Shown here in pieces: positions 44,520 to 54,963 of a stretch of DNA of 64,000 nucleotides. Within the stretch, counting starts at the first letter, position 1; each line of letters opens with the position of its first letter. Below the pieces are notes generated by a model. It was given only the letters and a program-made list of their open reading frames with translations, was not told where the DNA came from and searched no databases. This stretch comes from Planctomycetaceae bacterium (lineage in GTDB: Bacteria > Planctomycetota > Planctomycetia > Pirellulales > Pirellulaceae), in NCBI GenBank assembly GCA_016794985.1, contig JAEUIQ010000021.1:124001-188000 (forward strand). Direction: 5' to 3'. The position numbers were made by a program, and so were the translations under genes.

Positions 44520-46706
44520 ATGAGCAATGATTTCGGATTTGGCGGACCGCGGCGACCTTTGGTTTGGCGGATACTTCTATTCCCACTGACGATCTTGAAC
44601 TTGGTGCTAGCTCGATTTTCCTCGGGCGACGATTTGCAGGGGGTCCGAGGGATTGGCGGGCTGCTGAAGCTAATTTTCTTATCGCCCATCACTTGGAGTT
44701 GGAATGTTGGGACAACCATTTTATTGAATTGGTCCTCCAGTCGCAGTGTTCGTTCGTTTGTTATGGGAATGCCGGCAGCGATGTTCGCCTTGGTCTCGAC
44801 TGGAGTCGTGGTCGTCGGGACCTTAAATCGCGAATCGGTCGCGGTTCGCTATAACAAGTTGTTTACCGAAACCCGAAGCATGGCGTCCGCGGAAGCCAAA
44901 CAAGAAGCGAAAGCCACCAAAACCGCTAATGTCGCAGCGGAGACAGGGTCTGGCGAAGATCCAAAATCAACAACGGACGACAAGGCGGAGTTGAATTCAT
45001 CGAGCAAGAAGTACTACGAGAAAGCGGAATTGCTTTTGAATCGCTTGATCCGTTTGGTGCCTTCCGAACGCGAAGACAATCAGTTGAAAAAGGCCGAATT
45101 GCTGCTCGATCAGAAAAAACTTGCCGAAGCGGCAGCGATTCTTCAGCAAATGGTTCGTCCTGGTGAGGCGGGCAATACCAAAGCCCACTTGCTCTTGGGC
45201 CAATACTATTTGACCGAGGAGTTTCGGAAAGATCGAGGATTCGACAAGTTTTCTGCTCCGGATCAACTCCGATTTACGCTGCAAACGAACGAAATCGCGA
45301 TGCGACATTTGGAGCAAGTGTTGATTTCGACCCAAATGGATCAAAAACGCGAGGCACATTTTTTTCTCTACCAACTCTATGTTCAGCGTCGCATGCTTGA
45401 ACTTGCCGGGCGAAGCCTTGAGTTTTTGACGGAACGCGAACCAGGTTTCGCATTGGAACACTATCGATTCTTTACCACGCTGTTGAAATTGCCGCAAACC
45501 GCCGAAAGTATGGCCGAGAAGAATCATCGTATCTTTGCGGAAGAACTTCAGAAACGGCCCGACGAATTGCCCATCTGGCAGTTGAGAATCAAGCTGTTTT
45601 TGCAGCAAAAACGGTACTCGGATGCGGTCGCGGCGTTGATACAAGGACTGGAATCCAATGCCAAGATGGAAACCCGGGCTTCACTTCAGCAGTTCTTGTC
45701 CGACGTTTATGTAGAACAAGGGATTTCCCTTGCCGAAAACGCGAACCCGGCCGCAACACAGTCTCAACGCCTGTCGTTGTTTAGTGAGGCCATCCGCTTG
45801 AGTCCCGGAAATCGGCGTGCGGTCGAACAGCTGATTGTCTTGGGATTTCCGCTGGAAGAAGGCGGATCCGACCAGTGGCTCTACGAGGCCAAAGCGGCCG
45901 CAGGGCCGGGCAGTCCGGTTTTTTACGGAGTCAATATGATCTTGGGGCTACGAGCCCTGTTTGCTGGCGATATGGTTCAGGCGAAAACGTATCTTGATTC
46001 GGCGGCGGGATTGGGACCTGGATTTTCGACCGTGCTCCAAGCTTTGACTTTGGCAATTGACCCCAATGCGAAATCGATGCTGGATGGGACTGAGGCCTCC
46101 ACAACCGAACAGCTTCCCACAACCCCCGCATTGTTTGGGATTTACATGATATTGGGATCGCGATCTGTGGTCGAAAAGAAGTTCGATCGCGCTTTGGAGT
46201 TCTTTCGGAAAGCTCTGGAAGCCAACCCCAAGTCGGAAACGGCCCAAAACAATGTCGCTTATTGCCTTATCAGTCGCCCGAACGCCACTCGGCAAGATAT
46301 CGAACAAGCCTTGGTTTTGGCGGGCGACATCGTGAAGGCAGCCCCTCATGTACCTAACTTCTTCGAGACACGCGGAGCTATCTATTTGAAGCTTGAAGAA
46401 TACAATCTCGCCATTGCCGATTTTGAAAGAGCCCTACAATTGAAGTTCCCGAACCCGACCATGGTTCATCGAAATCTGGTAGTGGCGTGCCGCGGGGCGG
46501 GACGGATCGATGAGGCCAACGCCTATCAAAAAATGGTCGACCAAGCGGAACAATTGAATCCGCCGAAGACCTCCCCAGCGGAAAACGCTGGGCAGAGCCC
46601 GCCCACTACTGAGGCGGGAAACTCCGACGCACCTAAGGACTCCAATTCAACAGAGAATGGCACCTCCTCGGAGCCACCAACGACGACCCCAGACCAAACA
46701 CGGTGA
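44520..46706 (+). CDS. TPR-repeat membrane protein
   Basis: A 728-residue protein. The N-terminal 95 residues hold two or three hydrophobic segments (WRILLFPLTILNLVLARF, PITWSWNVGTTILL and AAMFALVSTGVVVVGTL). The remainder is a long series of TPR-like helices (for example FDRALEFFRKALEANPKSET and YNLAIADFERALQLKF). A low-complexity Pro/Ser/Thr tail follows. It is probably an inner-membrane scaffold facing a soluble compartment; which side is unknown. ATG 44520 is chosen; TTG 44508 would add four residues. Confidence 0.85.
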   Translation: MSNDFGFGGPRRPLVWRILLFPLTILNLVLARFSSGDDLQGVRGIGGLLKLIFLSPITWSWNVGTTILLNWSSSRSVRSFVMGMPAAMFALVSTGVVVVGTLNRESVAVRYNKLFTETRSMASAEAKQEAKATKTANVAAETGSGEDPKSTTDDKAELNSSSKKYYEKAELLLNRLIRLVPSEREDNQLKKAELLLDQKKLAEAAAILQQMVRPGEAGNTKAHLLLGQYYLTEEFRKDRGFDKFSAPDQLRFTLQTNEIAMRHLEQVLISTQMDQKREAHFFLYQLYVQRRMLELAGRSLEFLTEREPGFALEHYRFFTTLLKLPQTAESMAEKNHRIFAEELQKRPDELPIWQLRIKLFLQQKRYSDAVAALIQGLESNAKMETRASLQQFLSDVYVEQGISLAENANPAATQSQRLSLFSEAIRLSPGNRRAVEQLIVLGFPLEEGGSDQWLYEAKAAAGPGSPVFYGVNMILGLRALFAGDMVQAKTYLDSAAGLGPGFSTVLQALTLAIDPNAKSMLDGTEASTTEQLPTTPALFGIYMILGSRSVVEKKFDRALEFFRKALEANPKSETAQNNVAYCLISRPNATRQDIEQALVLAGDIVKAAPHVPNFFETRGAIYLKLEEYNLAIADFERALQLKFPNPTMVHRNLVVACRGAGRIDEANAYQKMVDQAEQLNPPKTSPAENAGQSPPTTEAGNSDAPKDSNSTENGTSSEPPTTTPDQTR

Positions 46707-46795
46707 CCTGCTGGTGCCACTGAACGGGGAGACCAATTCGGTCGGCCGCAGTCGCTTTCAGCCATCGTGGTAGAGACGTTGCCTATAAAAACGAA

Positions 46796-46833
46796 CGCTC
46801 CGACCGACGGAAAATCCGCGACCGGTCGGAGCG
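46796..46833. terminator. Bidirectional terminator between convergent genes
   Basis: CGCTCCGACCG (46796-46806) pairs perfectly with CGGTCGGAGCG (46823-46833), and an inner CGGA/TCCG adds more pairs. On the minus strand a T-rich run follows, ending the DUF6666-like gene; the plus-strand side is less T-rich. Confidence 0.75.
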
Positions 46834-46881
46834 AAATTGACTCGACAGCAGGTGGGAGTCGGGCTGCAACGTGTTGACAGA

Positions 46882-48177
46882 CTATGGTGTCAGTCGGCGA
46901 ACTTGGAACGTTCCGTTGTCAGCGACATCAAACAGTGGAACGTTGAAGCGGCAGTAACCGCGACGCTTGTAAGGCGTGAATTGAATTCCCATCGCTACGT
47001 TCCAAGTTTCTTGGCCGTCGGTCGATCCGAGAATCGTGTCCTGCGGCAACAAGTAAGTGAATCCACCGTAAAAGCGGCAGGCTTCGTTCCGCAAAGGGGT
47101 GTTGAAATCCAAAGCCAGGATCGTGTGTTTCTCGTCGGTGTGACCAGCGCTGACTTCGACGTATCCTTCGCCGTTGCAAACCAACTTGCGATAGAACGTT
47201 CGATACTGCCGCATCGCAACCCAGTTTTCGGTAACCAAGGTCTGCCCACCTAATGCGTTCGTCAAAACGCTAACTGAAGTTTCCGTCATTTGAGCCTTGG
47301 TGAACCTGAAACCGAAGGAATTGCCTCGTTCCGTAACCCACGATAACTCACTGCGAAGTTGAGAGATGCCAAACCCGGTGTACCAATCTTCGTTGAGGAA
47401 GTCGTAGGCGACCCCGCCTTGCAATCCTTGATCCACGCGCCGAAACAATGCAGCAGTTACGAACAATTGGTTTCGGTTCTCTTCGGTGAACGACGAGCCA
47501 GCAAAGTTAGACTGGACCGAGTTGACTCCCAACGAACCGGAGAACAATCCACAAGTAATTCTCTTGAGGGGCAGCCCCAGATTAATGCCGCCATGAAAAC
47601 CGAAGCTACCGTCTTGTTGACGATTGGTCGTATTCTTGAAGCCTTGGACGCCCATCCGAAAGTCCGAATTCGAAATCAATCCGCCCAAACCATGCCAAAA
47701 ACACTCGGGACATGGGTCGCAATCATCGCCGCCGCACGCCCCATTCGAACAGTCTCCCCACCCGGCATACGCATAGGAATCGTCGTAGATGAAATCGGCG
47801 TCGCTGACTTCGTAGCCGTCGTACGAATCGATTTCAGATTCGTAGTATCCACTGCCAACGGCTTCGGACTGGTCCAATAATAGCGGCTGAGGCAAGACTT
47901 CCGGATTTTGGACCGGCTCGCCCTGGACTGCTCCGTTCTCTTGCCAACTATAGCTCCCTGGGTAGTAGCCAACCTGTTGGACCCGTCCCGTCGCCGGACT
48001 GGCAGAAACGGAACCCGTCAGCGGCGTCCCCGCTTGAGCGAATCCGTAACCAACCGGTTGTGTGGGACGATGCACCAATCGCTGCGGTTGACGAACTTGG
48101 GCTTCCGACGTAGACACGCCACATGGGAGGACAACGGCCCAAAAGGCCACAAATACACCGGCAAATCGAGCGGACAT
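46882..48177 (-). CDS. DUF6666-like exported surface protein
   Basis: A 431-residue protein. A signal peptide (FAGVFVAFWAVVLPCGVSTSEA) is followed by a Cys- and Gly-rich part (WGDCSNGACGGDDCDPCPEC) and then some 270 residues of alternating beta strands (GFHGGINLGLPLKRI, GGVAYDFLNEDWYTGFG), compatible with an outer-membrane barrel. The layout matches planctomycete proteins called DUF6666. ATG 48177 is chosen because AAGGAA precedes it; the frame extends to 48252. It is a second candidate outer-membrane protein near BBP7. Confidence 0.75.
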   Translation of the reverse strand: MSARFAGVFVAFWAVVLPCGVSTSEAQVRQPQRLVHRPTQPVGYGFAQAGTPLTGSVSASPATGRVQQVGYYPGSYSWQENGAVQGEPVQNPEVLPQPLLLDQSEAVGSGYYESEIDSYDGYEVSDADFIYDDSYAYAGWGDCSNGACGGDDCDPCPECFWHGLGGLISNSDFRMGVQGFKNTTNRQQDGSFGFHGGINLGLPLKRITCGLFSGSLGVNSVQSNFAGSSFTEENRNQLFVTAALFRRVDQGLQGGVAYDFLNEDWYTGFGISQLRSELSWVTERGNSFGFRFTKAQMTETSVSVLTNALGGQTLVTENWVAMRQYRTFYRKLVCNGEGYVEVSAGHTDEKHTILALDFNTPLRNEACRFYGGFTYLLPQDTILGSTDGQETWNVAMGIQFTPYKRRGYCRFNVPLFDVADNGTFQVRRLTP

Positions 48178-48447
48178 GGGAGTCGCGTTCCTTCTTGGGG
48201 GGGCGAAGGGCTTGCCCAGCAAAGGGCAAACGATCCTACATTCCTCGTTCATCGTCCTTTACCTAACCCGGACTTGCGGAAAAACCGGAAAATTCTACGC
48301 AATGAGAAAAGTTTGCGCATTTTGACAATTTGTAGTTCCTGAGTTTCTGGGAAGGAATCTTGTTTCGTTCGAATCGTGATACGGCATGAGACATTGTCCT
48401 GGCGTTGCCGGGAGTCATTTTTTCACCCATGACCAAGAAGCAGAACC

Positions 48448-48774
48448 ATGTCTCAGAAATCCCCCGAGTCCAACAACACCCTGATGTGCATCCTCAGTTA
48501 TTTTGGGATCTTCGCCTTGATCCCGTATTTCACGCAAAAGGAGAACGCGTACATCAATTGGCATTCTCGCCAAGGTCTATTGATCACGGCGATAGCGATC
48601 GTGATTTCATTTGGCCTGAGCGTGCTTACCTTCATGCCAGCGATCGGCTGGATTGCTGGTCTCGCCAGTACCTTGTTCTCGCTTGCCGTGCTTGTTTTGT
48701 GTGTATTTTGTATGATCCAAGCGTGCGGCGGCAAGAAATGGGTCGTTCCTGGTTTGTCGGCGTTCTTGAAGTAA
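48448..48774 (+). CDS. DUF4870 membrane protein
   Basis: A 108-residue membrane protein with three hydrophobic segments. The DUF4870 pattern is clear: MCILSYFGIFALIPYF, then INWHSRQGLLITAIAIVI, and a last helix ending near MIQACGGKKWVVPGL. Function is unknown. It is on the plus strand between the DUF6666-like gene and the ECF sigma gene. Confidence 0.88.
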   Translation: MSQKSPESNNTLMCILSYFGIFALIPYFTQKENAYINWHSRQGLLITAIAIVISFGLSVLTFMPAIGWIAGLASTLFSLAVLVLCVFCMIQACGGKKWVVPGLSAFLK

Positions 48775-48810
48775 GCGAACTCAAATTGCTGAAAGCTAGC
48801 GCGAGGTCGT

Positions 48811-49410
48811 TCAAAGGAGATCATCGAGCAGGCCGCGCTGGCGCAGCTTTTTGCGCAGGCGGCTTAGCTTCACACGTAGCACGTCGGGGTCGAGGTCCAG
48901 CAACCTGGCGACCTCGACGGTGCTGTGTCCCTCCAGTCGCAACTCCAACAATCGCCGCTCGGTGGAGTCCACGGTCTCGAGCCACTTGGAAAAAAGTTCT
49001 CGTGACTCGACTTCATCAGCAATATCTCCCGTTGTTGCTCGCAGACTCAGGATTTTTTCCACTAAATCATCGTGCGACTCGTCGTGTCCCGATAAGCGTT
49101 GTTGCCGTTTCAAATGACGCCAATGTTTGGCGGCTTTGCGTTGCACAATCGTCACGGCCAAAGCGATCAGCTTTTCCGGTGACGAAATATCGAATCGCGC
49201 CGCGCGTAGTCCAATCAAAAGGCTGCGGTGCACCGACTGTACCAAGTCGATCGTATCCAAGTGTGGACGCAAAGCGGGGCCGAGCCGATGTCGAGCGACA
49301 ATCCGCAGTTCTGGTTCGTATTGCTGGACCAGACGCTGCATTGCCGATTCGTCGCCCGTGCGCGCGGCATTCAAGAGCAAGTCGAAATCAGCATTGGATG
49401 GTTCCGGCAT
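48811..49410 (-). CDS. ECF-like sigma factor (planctomycete ECF subgroup)
   Basis: A 199-residue sigma-70-like protein. Region 2 (FDLLLNAARTGDESAMQRLV ... DTIDLVQSVHRSLLIGL) and region 4 (RLLELRLEGHSTVEVARLLDL ... VLRVKLSRLRKKLRQRG) are clear. No anti-sigma gene is adjacent; instead it is divergent from a Ser/Thr kinase, a pairing frequent in planctomycetes, where the kinase is thought to act as the sensor. ATG 49410 is chosen over 49431. Confidence 0.9.
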   Translation of the reverse strand: MPEPSNADFDLLLNAARTGDESAMQRLVQQYEPELRIVARHRLGPALRPHLDTIDLVQSVHRSLLIGLRAARFDISSPEKLIALAVTIVQRKAAKHWRHLKRQQRLSGHDESHDDLVEKILSLRATTGDIADEVESRELFSKWLETVDSTERRLLELRLEGHSTVEVARLLDLDPDVLRVKLSRLRKKLRQRGLLDDLL

Positions 49411-49487
49411 GTCTCTGCGGTCTTTCCACACTTAAGTATACTATCCCCAACCCACTCGAACCTTGATCTCCTGCGACCACCGGCTGT

Positions 49488-52400
49488 ATGGATTCTCAAC
49501 GCTCCAAACACGACCTCGAAAAATTGCTGCGTCAAGCGCGCAACAAGGTCGAGAGTTTAGTCGATTCGGGAGCCAGTCATGCGGCGTCGACGGTTTTGGA
49601 GCAGTTTCCACCACTGGCTCAGGACGCCGAAGCGGCGATCGAGATCATTTATACCGAGTTTCTGGCGTTGGAAGCAATCGGTCGCTTGCCGGAGACTGCT
49701 TCTTGGTTGGACGCCTACCCCGAGCATCGGACGCGTTTGGAGCGATTGCTGAAACTTCACGACTTTCTTTCGACCGAGCCAAACGCATCGCGCTCCTCGG
49801 GCGATGTGAAGGCCGCGTCGACTGAACGATCCCCCATGATGGATGTTGCTGCGCAGCCGTTCGCCAATTACGAATTATTGGATGAGTTGGGTCGCGGCGG
49901 TATGGGTATTGTCTACCGCGCGACGCAACGTGGCTTGGGACGTGTGGTTGCCGTCAAGGTGTTGCGTTCATTGGAAAGTCACGCGAAGACCCGGCAGCGT
50001 TTTCAGCAGGAAGCAGAAACGGTCGCGGCTCTCCAGCATCCCAACATCGTTCAGGTCATTGAAATCGGAGTTGAGCCAGGCAGCGAGTTCCTATCGATGG
50101 AATACCTGGGCGGTGGCTCGCTGGAATCCAAAATCAGCAGCAAGAGTTGGACGAATCACGAAATTGCCGAGTTGATTCAGATTTTGGCGCTCGCGATTCA
50201 ATATGCTCATGATCGCGGTATCATCCATCGCGATTTGAAACCCGCCAATATCTTGTTTACTACGGATGGGACACCCAAGATCGTGGACTTCGGTTTGGCC
50301 AAGAAAGTCTACGACGAACTCAACGCCACGGTGACAGGGGCCGTACTAGGTACGCCGTGTTACATGTCGCCGGAGCAAGCCGTCGGCGACGATCAACCAG
50401 TCGGCACTGCCACCGACGTTTATTCTTTGGGCGTTATCTTGTATCAACTACTGACGCAACGATTACCGTTTGAAGGAAAAACCGCGATTGAAACTCTGCG
50501 GTGGATTGTGGAGCGCGACTGCCAGCGACCGTCGCAATTCAACCCACGAATTCCTCGTGATCTCGAAACCATTTGCCTCAAGTGTTTGGCCAAAGCACCG
50601 CAGGCGCGATATGCCACGGCTCGCGACCTCGCCGAAGACTTGTCGCGCTTTTTGGATCATCTGCCAATACGCGCCCGTCGTTCTACTTGGATGGATTCTC
50701 TAAAGCGGTCGATTCTTCGTCATCCACAAGTTGCCGCGCTTAGCGTCTCCGTATTCTTGGTGACGCTTGGTGCTGCAAGTATTTATTACTATCAGAGCCG
50801 AACCGTTCACCAACTCGCACAAGAAAACGCGCGGTACACCAAGTCCGAAGCCAAGCTACGTGAAAGAGTTAGTCGTGTGGAAGACGCTTATGAATCGAGC
50901 CTAGAAAAAGCCCGTGCCTCCGTCAAAGAATGGACTCAGTTGGGCCTGCGTTTGGACAGCGAACCCGGAATGGATGGGTTGCGACGAAAGGCATTTGAAG
51001 ACGCGGTGAGCTATTATCGAGAGTGTATGGCGGCCATGCCTGCTGACAACACGATTCGCATCGAGGCCGCCGTCGCGGCCATTCGGGCAGCCTATTTTCA
51101 TTCTGATTTGGGGGAGTACGAAACGGCTGAGTCGGAGTTGCAGTTGGCCTCCGAGTGGCTGCAATCGTTGCCCAACGATCGAGTCACGCAGTGGCACAAA
51201 TCCGATATTCAGATTTTGTTGGCCAATATCTTGCGCCGCGTCGATCGCTGGGATGAATCGCAACTCGCCTATGAAACGGCGATCAAGATCATGAGCGATT
51301 TGGTCCAGGTGGATCCGACCAACACAAGTTATCTGATTCGGCAAGCGAATGCGTTGGTCAATCTTTGTGTGGTGTACAAGCACCAAGCCAAATGGGACGC
51401 CAGTCTGACGACTTATGTACGTGCGGTTCGTCTAAGCACCCGCGCGGCGACCATTCGTGCCAAGCAGACGACACCTGCTTTCTTGATGCATGACGCTCCA
51501 GTTGAAATCCCGCAGGCTGTCCAAGCTTTTGATGAGGTCACAGCGTATTTGGCCAAATTGTGTGACAAACTGCAAGTTGAACGGCCGCTCGACTTGGCTG
51601 GGTTAGCTCGGGAAAACTATCTTCCAGAAATTGCTCTTTGTCTCGACGATGCCGGCCAAGTGTTCGAAGTACAATCGCAAGTCATGGAGGCTGAAACGTT
51701 GTACCGGGAAGCCATCCGGTTGCGTGAATTGTCGCAACGATTGGCACCCGACAATCGTCGCGTCGATCAGTTTCTGGCACGTAGCCAAACCAATTTGGGG
51801 AACCTCTTGCTGGCGAACGATCGTTTCTCGGAGGCCCAAACGAGCCTTCTTCTCGCGGAACCGATCTATTCGAAGTTGGTCACGGATTTTCCCGACCGAA
51901 CCGATTGTCGAACAGAATGGAGTCAATGTTTGATGTCGTTGTCGCGTTGTAGCAACTTGCAACAACAACGAGCTCAAGCGGCGCAGTACGCCGGCCAAGC
52001 AGTGGAGCAACTCCAGTCTGCCTATCGGCAATCCAAAACCTTGGCAATTCAAGATTTACTGGCGAACTATCAATTAGCTCACGCGTATTTCCTGCGGCGG
52101 ATCGGAGAGGAAAAGCAAGCGGATGGCCAGTTTCAAAAGGCTCGCGAATTGGCGAACCATCGTTATGGCCCGTGCAACAGCCACGCTTGGATGTTGGCCT
52201 TGGAGGAGGATCTTACCGAGGCCGACCGAGCCATTGCTTTGCAGATGTCGGCGTCGGCGTGTGAGCTTGCTCCCCAGTTAGGATACCTTTGGAACACCCG
52301 CGCCTTGGTGCTCGCCCGCGCGGAGTTGTGGGACGACAGTTTGGCCGCGATCGAACGTTCTATTGAACTAGGTGATGGTGGAACCCCTTCCGATTGGTAC

Positions 52401-52556
52401 ATCAAATCGATGGCGTTGTCCGGCAACGGCGACGTAGAAACCGCTCAGAAGTGGTTTGCGATGGCCGAGACCGCGCGATTAGCGAGCGGCGGAAGCAATG
52501 TGGAACTACAGAGACTAGCCAAGTTTGCCAACGCACGCCTCGTCGGTAGTCGCTAA
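49488..52556 (+). CDS. Ser/Thr protein kinase with transmembrane helix and TPR-like repeats
   Basis: A 1022-residue signalling protein. Residues 128-390 form a complete Hanks-type kinase: GRGGMGIVYRA loop, Lys157, His247-Arg248-Asp249 catalytic loop, DFG (267) and the APE-like MSPEQAVGDD. A transmembrane helix (VAALSVSVFLVTLGAASIYYY) lies near 415-435. The outer part has TPR-like helices to the C-terminus. The catalytic residues are intact, so it should be active. It is divergent from the ECF-like sigma gene. Confidence 0.93.
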   Translation: MDSQRSKHDLEKLLRQARNKVESLVDSGASHAASTVLEQFPPLAQDAEAAIEIIYTEFLALEAIGRLPETASWLDAYPEHRTRLERLLKLHDFLSTEPNASRSSGDVKAASTERSPMMDVAAQPFANYELLDELGRGGMGIVYRATQRGLGRVVAVKVLRSLESHAKTRQRFQQEAETVAALQHPNIVQVIEIGVEPGSEFLSMEYLGGGSLESKISSKSWTNHEIAELIQILALAIQYAHDRGIIHRDLKPANILFTTDGTPKIVDFGLAKKVYDELNATVTGAVLGTPCYMSPEQAVGDDQPVGTATDVYSLGVILYQLLTQRLPFEGKTAIETLRWIVERDCQRPSQFNPRIPRDLETICLKCLAKAPQARYATARDLAEDLSRFLDHLPIRARRSTWMDSLKRSILRHPQVAALSVSVFLVTLGAASIYYYQSRTVHQLAQENARYTKSEAKLRERVSRVEDAYESSLEKARASVKEWTQLGLRLDSEPGMDGLRRKAFEDAVSYYRECMAAMPADNTIRIEAAVAAIRAAYFHSDLGEYETAESELQLASEWLQSLPNDRVTQWHKSDIQILLANILRRVDRWDESQLAYETAIKIMSDLVQVDPTNTSYLIRQANALVNLCVVYKHQAKWDASLTTYVRAVRLSTRAATIRAKQTTPAFLMHDAPVEIPQAVQAFDEVTAYLAKLCDKLQVERPLDLAGLARENYLPEIALCLDDAGQVFEVQSQVMEAETLYREAIRLRELSQRLAPDNRRVDQFLARSQTNLGNLLLANDRFSEAQTSLLLAEPIYSKLVTDFPDRTDCRTEWSQCLMSLSRCSNLQQQRAQAAQYAGQAVEQLQSAYRQSKTLAIQDLLANYQLAHAYFLRRIGEEKQADGQFQKARELANHRYGPCNSHAWMLALEEDLTEADRAIALQMSASACELAPQLGYLWNTRALVLARAELWDDSLAAIERSIELGDGGTPSDWYIKSMALSGNGDVETAQKWFAMAETARLASGGSNVELQRLAKFANARLVGSR

Positions 52557-52705
52557 CCGGCATCGATTTCCGTGGGAAAAATGGCGTTTCTTCGATTCTC
52601 GCAAATCCCGGAAATTCCCGGTTTCGTTTTTGGCTTTGTTTGCCATGAACCAGGGTGCCGATGGAGGGTCCATCGACGATTTCTCGATCAATTTTGGTGA
52701 TTACA

Positions 52706-54736
52706 ATGCGAAAATCTACTTGGATAATTTCCCTGGCGGCCACGACGGTCTGTTTGACGGTTGGGTGCGGCGCTTCCAGTGAGCTAAAGACAACCGCAAA
52801 CTCCGCGCCAACGTCATCCCCGGCGCAGCGTTCGACCCCGGCTCCGAAGGATACCCAAACCAAATCCGATCTGTCAAAACCGGACAATCTAGCTCCAGTC
52901 AAAATTGACTCACCTCCGGAAGCAAAGGCAAGTGGTCCAATGGCGGCGTCGTCGGTAGTCCCACCAACGCCACCATTGAACACGTCGGTCGAGTCGACCT
53001 CAAAAAGTTCGGAAAGCCCAACATCGCCGGTAACAGCACCTGCAGTCGCTACGACTGCCAAGGCGGCATTGGGAATGGTAGACCTGGCAAAGTTGCCGCG
53101 TTTGAACGAACAAATGGTGATGCAGATCGGCCCGACTTATTTGAGTTATTCGGGGCAGGGCACGGTGGCCGAGGCGGATTCACATGTCAAGGCGTTGTTG
53201 GCATCGTCCCAGTGGAAGGAGATTCCGGGGCTGTCGCCACCAACGGAGCAGTATGTTGATCGCACTTTTGAAAAGGGAGGGTACTACGTTCGAGCCAACG
53301 TGAGTCAAGGCAGCAGCTCCAACGAGTTTGGCATCACTCTCTCGAACCTCGGCAACATCGACGTGCGGACCCTGCCCAGATTGGCGGATGCCGATGCGAC
53401 CGACATTCCATCGACCCCCGTCAATTTTACTTACAAGACCAATCGTAACTTGACGGACGCGCACACAGAGATACACCAACAGATGCTGGTTGCAGGATGG
53501 CAAGTTTGGGAAGAGCCGCAAGAATCTCCCATCGCTGCGCCTCACTTTCGCAACGTTCACTACCGCAAAGAAGCTTGTCGGGTCAACGTCGGCCTGTTCC
53601 AAAACCCGCAAAATGTTAATGACAAGACCTCCGTGTTTTACCATGCGGAATACGTAACTCCCTTTGACATTCCAACATTGGATTCGAAGCAGTCAATCCG
53701 ACTAGATTTGATCTCGAACCAAGTTACTTTTCCATTTACGTCAGATCGTGGTGAATTGATCGACCTGTTGCAGGCCCATAGTGAACGTTACGGATGGAAC
53801 ATCAAACAAGCGGAGGAGTTCCGGGCTGGTAAAATTCACTTACTAGCGATCGATCTTGCAAGCGATATGTATCTTGTCGCTCGATTGATGGAATCGGGGG
53901 GAGAATACCGGGTGTCCCTTGAATCTTATGCAGTTGCCACGAAGACTGATGACGCGGTTGCCGCTGATTCCACGTCGATGGCTGAAGCAAATTCGGAAGA
54001 CACTCGATCGCAAGACAACGACCAATCTACAGAAGAATCACTGGCGGACAACCTGGCCAATCAACTCGACGCAACCATTCACGCAGAGCTTTCCAAAGCG
54101 ATGGATTCGATAGATTCGCCGCCATCAAACTTGGCAGATCTGGAGGCAAAACTCAAAGCCCTGCGAGGTTCGGACGAAAATGTAGATGAAATGGACGACG
54201 AGGACGCATTGGACCACGAAGCAGAAAGCCAGAACCACTCGCAGGAGAACCCTTTTGATGTAGCCGAAGACAAGGTGGGACCGCCAGAAGAAATTGCCAA
54301 AATCGAACAAGCACTGGGAACGCTGAAGTATGGTGACCAGACCTACGAACTGAAGCATTCCGCCTGTTATGTAATCAATTACTTTGGAATGCCAACAAAA
54401 TGCCTAATCTTTTCTTCCAGTCCCATCGACGTACAAAAGCTGCGCGAAGAACTACAACAGGATGGTCGCCCGGTTCACGGTCTGAGTGTTTCGGAAGACG
54501 CGAATGTGCTGTTGGACATTCGAATTTCGAAGAATGACACGATGGTCAGTGCTCAAATCGATGCGAGTTCGTTGGGATTTAATACCGAGAAGATCGAGTC
54601 CAATCTGTTTTATTTTTCAGGCAAGTTGAGCGGAACAGCCAAGACGACCGAACCATTCAACCTTGGTTCGGAACCGCTGGAATTTGCGATCCAGTTGAAC
54701 CAACCGGTTGTCCAAGTTGCTTGGCCGAACAAATAG
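52706..54736 (+). CDS. Large lipoprotein of unknown function
   Basis: A 676-residue protein with a good lipoprotein signal (MRKSTWIISLAATTVCLTVG, then Cys21). A low-complexity Ser/Pro/Thr-rich stretch to about residue 120 is followed by alternating alpha/beta segments (YLSYSGQGTVAEADSHVKAL and later YHAEYVTPFDIPTL), an acidic low-complexity block (about 440-540) and a final beta-rich part. I do not recognise the family. ATG 52706 is preferred to 52655 because it gives the lipobox at the expected distance. Confidence 0.75.
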   Translation: MRKSTWIISLAATTVCLTVGCGASSELKTTANSAPTSSPAQRSTPAPKDTQTKSDLSKPDNLAPVKIDSPPEAKASGPMAASSVVPPTPPLNTSVESTSKSSESPTSPVTAPAVATTAKAALGMVDLAKLPRLNEQMVMQIGPTYLSYSGQGTVAEADSHVKALLASSQWKEIPGLSPPTEQYVDRTFEKGGYYVRANVSQGSSSNEFGITLSNLGNIDVRTLPRLADADATDIPSTPVNFTYKTNRNLTDAHTEIHQQMLVAGWQVWEEPQESPIAAPHFRNVHYRKEACRVNVGLFQNPQNVNDKTSVFYHAEYVTPFDIPTLDSKQSIRLDLISNQVTFPFTSDRGELIDLLQAHSERYGWNIKQAEEFRAGKIHLLAIDLASDMYLVARLMESGGEYRVSLESYAVATKTDDAVAADSTSMAEANSEDTRSQDNDQSTEESLADNLANQLDATIHAELSKAMDSIDSPPSNLADLEAKLKALRGSDENVDEMDDEDALDHEAESQNHSQENPFDVAEDKVGPPEEIAKIEQALGTLKYGDQTYELKHSACYVINYFGMPTKCLIFSSSPIDVQKLREELQQDGRPVHGLSVSEDANVLLDIRISKNDTMVSAQIDASSLGFNTEKIESNLFYFSGKLSGTAKTTEPFNLGSEPLEFAIQLNQPVVQVAWPNK

Positions 54737-54963
54737 CGGAGCGTCGCCGCCCGTTCGCACGGGCCAGTAATTGATGATTCGATCGTGTGGGCCGTTCCCG
54801 CCGTCCCGTGGTAATTCACTCCATCGGGCCAACGGAGCGGTCCGCGACCATCGCCTCCAGCCTCGGGTCTCTATGACCGGTGGCCAATAACCGTGAAACC
54901 GATTCCAACCGGTCCAGGGACAAGACCTGCATCAGTCGGTTGGCAACACCACGGACTGGTGAG

